From a virus, in IMG/VR virus record IMGVR_UViG_3300021957_002958, positions 1-31,648 of that record: DNA of 31,648 nt; one strand, 5' to 3'. The notes beneath the pieces are model-generated. The model made no database searches. It was not told the origin of the DNA and was given only the letters and a program-made list of their open reading frames with translations. The position numbers were made by a program, and so were the translations under genes. Shown here one piece after another: positions 6,955 through 12,900 of this stretch (positions are counted from its first letter, which is position 1; each line of letters starts with the position of its first letter).

Positions 6955-8049
6955 CTATAATTGGAACAATGTTATTCCTGAATCTGTTAAATTACTTCCG
7001 TTTGCCAATTGAAAAGTATTACTATCGGTAAATGCATATCTGTCTTGCACTTCTGCACTAAATTCAAATGTAGCATTAGCAGTACTTAGTCCTCCACTTG
7101 CACTAAAGAAATCAACTCTACGAATTGGTTTAGAAATCGTACCAGTTGAGTCAGCACTCATAACTGCAAGGGCATTACCATCTGCTGTTTTAGAACCTGA
7201 TGGTAATGTAGCACCAGAGGCTGCAATCGCAATTGCACCTGTACCATCTGAAGAAATTGTCGCACCATCTAAGTTAATAGAGTTAGAAGAAAGAAATATA
7301 TCTTTCCATCGTCTATTCGCACTACCTAAATTGTAAGTATTAGTTTGCGCTGGCAAAAAGTCTGAATAAATGTTGTGAGGGTCTAAACCTCCACCGCCTA
7401 CTGTTCCTAACTGAACATTGACTACATGTTTGAAATTTAAAAATTCTTCTTTAAGTTTCTCCCAAGTGTCAAGGTCTGATAATTGTTTAATTCTTTCTTT
7501 ATCAAGTTCGTTAGCATTTTTCATACTAGAAATTTGCTTCTTAACTTTATCAATCATCTTATCTACAGTTTTAGTTGAAACTTCTTCTTCTAATACTGCC
7601 AGTTCTTCTAATTCAGAAACTATTTCTTCTGCTTTATATTCTTCTACATAGCCTTCATCTTCTTCAGGAGACCTTGTAGGAGCTTTCTCTGGTTCTACTA
7701 ATAATACTTTCTTTTCTACTTTCTTTTTCTTCTTTGCGGCCGCCATTTCTTTGAACAGTTCTTCTAACCCTTCAATTTTGACTTCCTCTTTCTTAATCTT
7801 TTCGCTTAAGTCTGTCTTTGCCTTACTGATGGCACCGAAAAAACTTCCAAGTTCATCTGCAAGTTCGACTTTCTGTTCTTCTTTCTTGTCAACAAGTTTT
7901 ATTTCTTTAATCTTTTCAGAGAATTTTGCCTCTTGTAACTGAGCAATTTCTTTCTCTATATCTGGGTCTATATCTATCTCTAGTTCCTTTTTGTTTTCTT
8001 CAAATCTAGATACTAGATGTGGCGACCAACCTTTGTAGTTCTTACTCAT
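6955..8049 (-). CDS. Hybrid coiled-coil / fibre-repeat structural protein, 364 aa
   Basis: The N-terminal 210 residues are highly charged, Lys/Glu-rich and predicted helical coiled coil (KEEQKVELADELGSF, AAAKKKKKVEKKV, ELEELAVLEEEV). After a GGGG hinge near residue 217 the protein becomes a beta-type fibre segment containing YNLGSANRRWKDIFLSSNSI and SDGTGAIAI units typical of marine phage fibres, then a C-terminal domain (about 300-364) with Phe-rich strands. This suggests a stalk-like trimer with a helical shaft and a beta head, compatible with a whisker or short fibre. It starts 4 nt after the 110-residue protein stops and is followed 7 nt later by the 472-residue fibre gene. Exact function unknown. 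Confidence 0.65.
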   Translation of the reverse strand: MSKNYKGWSPHLVSRFEENKKELEIDIDPDIEKEIAQLQEAKFSEKIKEIKLVDKKEEQKVELADELGSFFGAISKAKTDLSEKIKKEEVKIEGLEELFKEMAAAKKKKKVEKKVLLVEPEKAPTRSPEEDEGYVEEYKAEEIVSELEELAVLEEEVSTKTVDKMIDKVKKQISSMKNANELDKERIKQLSDLDTWEKLKEEFLNFKHVVNVQLGTVGGGGLDPHNIYSDFLPAQTNTYNLGSANRRWKDIFLSSNSINLDGATISSDGTGAIAIAASGATLPSGSKTADGNALAVMSADSTGTISKPIRRVDFFSASGGLSTANATFEFSAEVQDRYAFTDSNTFQLANGSNLTDSGITLFQL

Positions 8050-8053
8050 ATAT

Positions 8054-8386
8054 TTATCTTGTTACACTAGGCGTTACTGTAACTCTTCCTTCAATTCGTC
8101 TAGTAATTAACCCACCACTAGTGGTTGTTGTTAAATCCCACACATACCGTCCTTCAGTAAGAGAAGCTGTTACTGTATCTGTGAGTGTAATTGAACATGT
8201 GCCGTCAGTACCACTTACAATTGCAGTAGTAAATGCTGTAGCACTTGATGATAGATGAGTCTTTCTCAGTTTACTTGTAACTGTTTGTCCTGATATATCG
8301 ACAACAGTTCCAGTAGAATCTTTAATGGTTAATGTCTGTGTGAAATCAGCATCTTGGTCGATTGTAAGATTTTGTATCGTTGCCAT
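8054..8386 (-). CDS. Small Ig-like virion protein (BppU N-terminal-like fold), 110 aa
   Basis: Small beta-rich protein. The pattern FTQTLTIKDSTGTVVDISGQTV, then CSITLTDTVTASLTEGRYVWDL and a final RRIEGRVTVTPSVTR resembles the single Ig-like domain that heads phage upper-baseplate proteins (BppU_N type) and also occurs alone in T4-like marine phages. It is the first gene after a perfect late promoter (8419-8426) and begins a run with the 364- and 472-residue structural genes and gp13-gp15, so it is probably a virion component. Assignment to the fold is from sequence pattern only. Confidence 0.55.
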   Translation of the reverse strand: MATIQNLTIDQDADFTQTLTIKDSTGTVVDISGQTVTSKLRKTHLSSSATAFTTAIVSGTDGTCSITLTDTVTASLTEGRYVWDLTTTTSGGLITRRIEGRVTVTPSVTR

Positions 8387-8418
8387 TCAAATTTCCTATA
8401 AATTTAGTGATTTACTTA

Positions 8419-8426
8419 TATTTATA
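8419..8426 (-). promoter_or_regulatory. T4-type late promoter (TATAAATA)
   Basis: Perfect TATAAATA on the minus strand inside the 60-nt gap between the halogenase stop and the 110-residue gene; with T4 spacing, transcription would start near 8413, leaving about a 26-nt leader before ATG 8386. It would drive the downstream structural genes independently of the enzyme cassette. Confidence 0.7.
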
Positions 8427-8446
8427 ATATTAACCATTCTCTTTAT

Positions 8447-9946
8447 TCATAATGTTGAGTATATGTTTTTTTCTAAGTAATCAGTCACCAATGACATTTC
8501 TTCAGTTTTCTCTATATAATACGCTTTTCTATTTTTTAAATAACTAAGCTCTTTTAATATTTCTTTATGTTGAGATTTGGTGTACTGATTTAATTCTACA
8601 TCTCTCCACATTAAATTTTTTACTGGGTAGTTCATTCCTATCAAAATACAGTCTTTAGATTTTATATCAAACCAATCACTTCTAATATTTGTACTATAAT
8701 CAACAAAGTCGTCAGTAATTTTAATGTTATTTTGTATGTATTTCCAATATGGACTATCATCTCTAGTAGTATTTACATAATGTAACAACACAAAATTGTG
8801 TGTATCTTTAAATATTTCATCTAGTTTTTTATTGTAAGAAGCTCTGACGAAAGCTGAATTATTAGAAGTTTTGATTTGTTTAATGAATTCTTCTATTTGA
8901 TATCCAGTTATAGCAAGACCAGTTGATTCTAAAGGCTCTATAAATCCTGAAGCTAAAGTGAGTGCAAGACAATTGCCTACCCATCCTCGTTTGTACTTTC
9001 CTGTCTTAAACTGAACAACATTAAACTCTGCATTGTCAACTCGTTTTTTATCAAAGCGTTTAACTAAATAGTTTTTAAATTCTTTCTGTGCATCTTCTTG
9101 CGACTGAAATCTACTACTAAATACATATCCTGTGCCCATCCGTGACCATAAAGGTGCGTTCCACACCCAGCCTGATGAAAGCGCAGTACAGTCTGTAAAT
9201 GGCTCTAATTCTTTAGACTTATTGACATAAGGCATACGACAAGTAATAGCAGTATCATTTAATAAAGTATCATTTATTGACTCAAATGGTTCTTTCAAAG
9301 CGCCATCAATCAACAGGCACTTCAATCCAGTACAGTCTATAAACATATCAGCTTCTATTAACCCTTTGTCTGTAGTTACTGAAACAATTGTAGAACCATC
9401 AACTTTTACATGGTCTACATTAGCAAGTATGTGTGTACCTTTAAATTTAGTTTTGCAATATTGTCCAAATTTAATTGCATCTATATGATGAGCATAAGAA
9501 AATCCTTCGTCTGGCAAACAATCAAACTTATTGTTCTCGCCCATATGATAACCAATAAAGTTTGTGCCGTAATAATCATCTGTGTCAGGCTTGTCTAAAT
9601 TTGTAAGTTCTTGTTTAATTGCCCAGTCATAAGGGTTTAAATCTTGTTCTTCTCTTGTCCAAAAAGGATGATAACAGATACTTTTTTCAGAAGTAAAATT
9701 GTTAAATTTAATAGCCGCTTTGTATGTAGCATCACAAAAGGGCATCCACTCTTTTTCTTTAAAGCCTAGAGTATCTTTAATAAATGCAGTTGTAAATGGT
9801 ATTGTTGATTCACCTACGCCTATAACTGGCACATTAGGTGATTCAACTAATGTAACTTTAATATGTGGCAATTGTTTGTTTAAAGCTACAGCCATCATCC
9901 ACCCACTTGAGCCACCGCCGACAATACAAATACTATTTACGCTCAT
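8447..9946 (-). CDS. Flavin-dependent tryptophan-halogenase-family protein
   Basis: FAD-dependent halogenase family, which uses FADH2, O2 and halide to make HOX that is tunnelled to a substrate pocket. At 499 residues it has family length. Visible motifs: FAD-binding GGGSSG at 10-15, GVGEST at 43-48, the lysine that forms the reactive haloamine (K76 in ATYKAAIKF), a W260-V-W-N-A-P265 version of the diagnostic WxWxIP motif (Ile replaced by Ala), and GFIEPLEST at 334-342, whose E340-S341 match the catalytic Glu-Ser pair of PrnA/RebH. The intact Lys and Glu argue for halogenation rather than monooxygenation. A related cyanophage enzyme (VirX1 of Syn10) has been reported as an iodinating halogenase. 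ATG 9946 lies 14 nt inside the upstream oxygenase gene. No flavin reductase is seen in the window, so FADH2 would have to come from the host or another phage gene. Confidence 0.9.
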   Translation of the reverse strand: MSVNSICIVGGGSSGWMMAVALNKQLPHIKVTLVESPNVPVIGVGESTIPFTTAFIKDTLGFKEKEWMPFCDATYKAAIKFNNFTSEKSICYHPFWTREEQDLNPYDWAIKQELTNLDKPDTDDYYGTNFIGYHMGENNKFDCLPDEGFSYAHHIDAIKFGQYCKTKFKGTHILANVDHVKVDGSTIVSVTTDKGLIEADMFIDCTGLKCLLIDGALKEPFESINDTLLNDTAITCRMPYVNKSKELEPFTDCTALSSGWVWNAPLWSRMGTGYVFSSRFQSQEDAQKEFKNYLVKRFDKKRVDNAEFNVVQFKTGKYKRGWVGNCLALTLASGFIEPLESTGLAITGYQIEEFIKQIKTSNNSAFVRASYNKKLDEIFKDTHNFVLLHYVNTTRDDSPYWKYIQNNIKITDDFVDYSTNIRSDWFDIKSKDCILIGMNYPVKNLMWRDVELNQYTKSQHKEILKELSYLKNRKAYYIEKTEEMSLVTDYLEKNIYSTL

Positions 9947-10481
9947 CTTCTAATTTTTTAATTTTTGTAAGAAGTTTTTCTTGTATGCCTTCGAAATTAA
10001 CATTAAAAGATATAATTGTCTTTCGTGTTTTTGCTACATTAGTCGGCGCTTTATGTATTCTATAACCAGGAAATATAACCAAATCGCCTTCTGATACTGG
10101 CAAATCTATTATTTCGTCATTGCTATAAATTTGTGTTTCGACAGGATTAGGCATTTCTAAGTAATACAATCCAGTATAGTTGTCGCTGTGCAAATGCCAT
10201 TCATGTACATCATTGTGTTCATATTGTTGATACCAAATTCCTCTTACATCAAAAGTTTTATAACCAAGCTTATCCACAAGCGATTGATAAGTTTTGTTAA
10301 AATGTGGCATAAAATATTGAACCCACTTTCTAGTAAAATCTTCTGATTGATACCAATCTAATCTACTTACTTTATCGTTTGTATTATCATTTGGCCCACT
10401 AGGTTGAGAATTAATTAAATCAAGCAATGTATCTTTAATAACATTGTGCGTTTCTACTTTAGTTAATAAGATTTCGTTCAT
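9933..10481 (-). CDS. 2OG-Fe(II) oxygenase, 182 aa
   Basis: Putative 2-oxoglutarate/iron dioxygenase of the short phage type. Core motifs: EWHLHSD giving H98-x-D100, FPGYRIHKAP giving the distal H143, and KTRKTIISFNVNF giving the 2OG-binding R153 on the last strand. The N-terminal 80 residues are helical with WYQSEDFTRKW. Family members in marine phages are common and mostly of unknown substrate. The start ATG overlaps the preceding oxygenase stop by 4 nt (ATGA), and the C-terminal end overlaps the halogenase start by 14 nt, so the three enzymes form one translationally coupled set. Its sequence is unlike the duplicated pair at 1989-3089, so it is a separate lineage. Confidence 0.82.
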   Translation of the reverse strand: MNEILLTKVETHNVIKDTLLDLINSQPSGPNDNTNDKVSRLDWYQSEDFTRKWVQYFMPHFNKTYQSLVDKLGYKTFDVRGIWYQQYEHNDVHEWHLHSDNYTGLYYLEMPNPVETQIYSNDEIIDLPVSEGDLVIFPGYRIHKAPTNVAKTRKTIISFNVNFEGIQEKLLTKIKKLEDERK

Positions 10482-11074
10482 ACTAGTAACATATCTATAT
10501 CTTCGCCATGCGTACTGATATTAAAGAACCCTGTAATAATGTATTTGTCGTTTGAGATTGGCGGATTGCCTCTATGTGTGTGCATAAAATCAGCAGGCGC
10601 TAAAACTATTTTTCCTTGTTCTGGTTTAGTTCTTTCACTTTGATACAAAAATTCTGTTTCTCCGCCTTCATCTACAGTATTCAAATAAATCATCCATACT
10701 AGTATTCTGCGTGAAGTTGTAGGACTTAAATTATCACAATGCCATCTGTGAAAGCCTCCACCTACAGGAGTCTTTTGAATTTTCTGTTTAATACTATATA
10801 TGTTTTCTTCTCTAAGAATTGGAAAAGTATCAGAGTATTCTTGAAACGCTTTGTCAAGATATTCGTTTACTAATATAGCGTGTTTGGGCTCAAATACATC
10901 TAGAATATGATAAAAATCATTTCTAGCCATTGCATTGGGTTTGTTTGGAATTGATTCGTGCGCTGTAGCTGGTTCTGTGAGCATTGCGGCTTCAAATATT
11001 TCTATCATCTCCCGACAATTCACTTCTGGGAACTTAAAACTCATAGTTTTAATTCCAATACTATCTGTATTCAT
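10478..11074 (-). CDS. Prolyl-4-hydroxylase-like 2OG-Fe(II) oxygenase, 198 aa
   Basis: Most P4H-like of the four oxygenases in the window: HRWHCDN gives H112-x-D114, then YLNTVDEGGETEF (residues 130-142, strongly diagnostic of P4H-type proteins), a KIVLAPADFMHTHRGNPP segment with the distal His (H165 or H167), and K177 in NDKYIITGFF as the 2OG-binding lysine. It is a soluble single-domain protein. A GTG codon lies 6 nt upstream at 11080 in frame, but the GAGGAG Shine-Dalgarno (11080-11085) is correctly spaced only for ATG 11074, which I chose. It is the first gene of the oxygenase/oxygenase/halogenase operon, served by the late promoter at 11101-11108. Likely targets are proline or other residues of proteins, or small molecules; not decidable here. 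Confidence 0.85.
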   Translation of the reverse strand: MNTDSIGIKTMSFKFPEVNCREMIEIFEAAMLTEPATAHESIPNKPNAMARNDFYHILDVFEPKHAILVNEYLDKAFQEYSDTFPILREENIYSIKQKIQKTPVGGGFHRWHCDNLSPTTSRRILVWMIYLNTVDEGGETEFLYQSERTKPEQGKIVLAPADFMHTHRGNPPISNDKYIITGFFNISTHGEDIDMLLV

Positions 11075-11079
11075 TATCA

Positions 11080-11085
11080 CTCCTC
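11080..11085 (-). promoter_or_regulatory. Shine-Dalgarno GAGGAG deciding the start at 11074
   Basis: GAGGAG on the minus strand, 5 nt before ATG 11074. It overlaps the alternative in-frame GTG at 11078-11080, which rules that codon out as the main start. Confidence 0.8.
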
Positions 11086-11100
11086 ATTATATTATATCCT

Positions 11101-11108
11101 TATTTATA
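11101..11108 (-). promoter_or_regulatory. T4-type late promoter (TATAAATA)
   Basis: Perfect TATAAATA on the minus strand in the 68-nt gap after the Cys-rich mini-protein. It predicts a start near 11095, about 21 nt before ATG 11074, so the oxygenase/halogenase operon has its own late promoter. Confidence 0.75.
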
Positions 11109-11142
11109 TCATCAAATAGATACGGATATTGTAGAGATTATC

Positions 11143-11331
11143 TTACCATTTTCCTAACGGACATTGTGCTGGTTTTGCTCTTGCCTTCCATCTAAGCACA
11201 CAAAGACATTCACGACAAATTTCTTGTCCTATTCTCATTTCCATGTGCTCACATGCCTTACATATTTCTAGTCTAGCGGCCGCTTCTTCAGCGCTAGACA
11301 GCATCTTAAATTCATCAATAATTTTGTGCAT
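11143..11331 (-). CDS. Cys-rich mini-protein, probable zinc ribbon, 62 aa
   Basis: Small protein with six cysteines: C24-x2-C27, C39-x2-C42-x-C44 and C57 in a terminal CPLGKW. The CxxC pairs are consistent with a single Zn-binding ribbon or knuckle. The first 20 residues are helical (MHKIIDEFKMLSSAEEAAAR). I recall similar CxxC...CPxGKW proteins beside fibre genes of marine T4-like phages, but know no function for them. Its ATG overlaps the stop of the 166-residue gene (1 nt), so it is coupled to it; a stoichiometric partner or assembly factor is conceivable. Confidence 0.7.
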   Translation of the reverse strand: MHKIIDEFKMLSSAEEAAARLEICKACEHMEMRIGQEICRECLCVLRWKARAKPAQCPLGKW

Positions 11332-11831
11332 TATACAAAAGAATCATCTCCCCATGTTAATGTAATATTACCCGTAGTCAAAGTAGTAAAGGTCGATGCT
11401 GGTTGTTCAGGAGCATCAGCATCCGGTTGTGTAAACATTGATGTTCCGTCTTTTAAAACTGTTTCAACCAGATATTCTTCATTCCAATCATCAAGTGCTG
11501 TTTTAAAGGCGTCATGTTGTGCTTTTGTAATGTATTTACACTTTACTTTAATGACTGATGTACCCTTTGTTTTTTGATGTACCTGTACATTTGTGTTTGT
11601 ATAATCTATATAACCAGCATCATCTGCGTGTAAATCGTATGCCTTGTAGTGTAACCATTCTCCTGCTGGAGCTCCACCACCATGAGTTGCTGTTACACCT
11701 GATACCTGTTCGATGGTAACAAATGCTTCATGCATCTTTCCTTCACCAGAGTAATCAAATACAAGCTCTATATTATCTTCATTCGTGTACTGGTCCCCTG
11801 AAGAGCGTCTTGCTTTTAATGTTATCGCCAT
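11331..11831 (-). CDS. Uncharacterised protein of the fibre region, 166 aa
   Basis: Not recognised. The start ITLKARRSSGDQYTNEDNIEL is followed by predicted beta strands (ELVFDYS, AFVTIEQVSGV), an aromatic/His-rich stretch GEWLHYKAYDLHADDAGYIDY at about 57-77, a helix KAQHDAFKTALDDWNEEYL and a terminal strand-rich tail ending ITLTWGDDSFV. No transmembrane segment or signal peptide is visible. A strong Shine-Dalgarno (AAGGAGAG) precedes ATG 11831. It lies 19 nt after the glycine-rich adhesin gene, so an accessory fibre protein or fibre-assembly chaperone is a reasonable guess from context only. Confidence 0.6.
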   Translation of the reverse strand: MAITLKARRSSGDQYTNEDNIELVFDYSGEGKMHEAFVTIEQVSGVTATHGGGAPAGEWLHYKAYDLHADDAGYIDYTNTNVQVHQKTKGTSVIKVKCKYITKAQHDAFKTALDDWNEEYLVETVLKDGTSMFTQPDADAPEQPASTFTTLTTGNITLTWGDDSFV

Positions 11832-11850
11832 TGTCTATCTCTCCTTTATT

Positions 11851-12897
11851 TTATGAAATTTGGCCTGTATTGCCCGCTAAAGCAGAACCCGCTGAACCAC
11901 TGGCAGTACCATTTGAGCCAGCTGAGCCGCCTGAGCCGCCACCTGGACCACCTTGACCGCCGTGGCAATTATTTGTTCGAGGGCCGCCGCCTGCACCACC
12001 AGAACCACTAGCACCAAGACTGCCCCCAGAGCCGCCATTGCCGCCGTGACCATTATATCCGGCACAGTTTGCACCACTCCATCCACCGCCTGGAGCACCA
12101 GCGCCACCGCCGCCGCCTGAGTTTGCACCACCAGATGAACCAGAAGTGCGGCCGCCACCGCCTCCGCCACCAGCTGCACCACCACCGCCACCGCCGCCGG
12201 CATTCTGCCACCATGCTGAGCGTCCGCCGCCGCCTCCGCCACCACCGTTTCCAGTAATAGTTTTAGTTCCTGCAGCACCCCCAGTTCGTGTACCAGCTGT
12301 GTCGAAAATTACGGATAAATTATTGTCAGCAGTTTGTGAATGTTCAAAAGCGTTACCGCCATTATTAGCAGAATCTGCTGTTCCTGAACCTGCGTTTCCT
12401 GTACCACCAGATGTGCCGACTGCTTGTGATGTTCCTGAACCGCCTGTACCACCACCGCCTCCACCTGAACCTGGACTAGCTGATGTGTTAGAGCCTGAAG
12501 CGCCTACAATCGAGCCATTATTAGTAATGTTAATAGTTACTCCTGAGCCCCAACCTGTATCTGTTTTCATTGCAGGAGTGCTGGTTGATGTAGAACCTAC
12601 TGTTACACCACTACTAATAGTCAGTATAACTGGTGTATTTTGGTCACCGCCAGCATTTTGTACAGCAGTTTTAATGTTGTAGTTGTTTGTATTACTACCA
12701 CAAGTTATTACAGTTGCTGCTACAGCGTCATAATAATCAGACATCTGTATTTCACCAGAAGTTGGGCATTGGGGATTAGCTCCTTGTGGCACATTATCAC
12801 CACCACCATAATATTCACTTAGTTGATGAGGTTCAGAACCGCCAAATTCAGCAACGAGTTCACTAATCTCTATTTGTCCGCTTGATTGCATTGCCAT
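11851..12897 (-). CDS. Glycine-rich tail adhesin, 348 aa
   Basis: Predicted receptor-binding tip protein. The N-terminal 60 residues hold two copies of a short structural motif: SGQIEISELVAEFG and SGEIQMSDYYDA, the fibre-docking module found at the start of many phage glycine-rich tail proteins. Residues 60-130 are beta-rich (ISSGVTVGS, VTINITNNGSIVGASG). From about 140 to the end are long GGGGGG-type runs interrupted by short variable loops (NNC, GHGG, SAWWQN), a pattern resembling the polyglycine-II sandwich of T-even gp38 adhesins, in which the loops contact the receptor. It directly follows a long S74-tailed fibre, as gp38 follows gp37 in T-even phages. The antisense Pro-rich frame across it is an artefact of its composition. 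Confidence 0.8.
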   Translation of the reverse strand: MAMQSSGQIEISELVAEFGGSEPHQLSEYYGGGDNVPQGANPQCPTSGEIQMSDYYDAVAATVITCGSNTNNYNIKTAVQNAGGDQNTPVILTISSGVTVGSTSTSTPAMKTDTGWGSGVTINITNNGSIVGASGSNTSASPGSGGGGGGTGGSGTSQAVGTSGGTGNAGSGTADSANNGGNAFEHSQTADNNLSVIFDTAGTRTGGAAGTKTITGNGGGGGGGGRSAWWQNAGGGGGGGAAGGGGGGGRTSGSSGGANSGGGGGAGAPGGGWSGANCAGYNGHGGNGGSGGSLGASGSGGAGGGPRTNNCHGGQGGPGGGSGGSAGSNGTASGSAGSALAGNTGQIS

Positions 12898-12900
12898 ATA

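Noticed and set aside
8051-8058. TATTTATC, a one-mismatch late promoter before the 364-residue gene
   Set aside because: Not a perfect element, overlaps the end of the upstream gene, and leaves no room for a leader before ATG 8049.
11877-12278. Minus-strand 133-residue frame inside the adhesin gene
   Set aside because: Shifted frame of a Gly-repeat region giving Ala/Val/Leu repeats; an artefact of composition.
12146-12682. Plus-strand Pro-rich open frame of 178 residues opposite the glycine-rich adhesin
   Set aside because: Poly-Pro is the direct antisense reading of GGN glycine codons; no Shine-Dalgarno or independent protein features.
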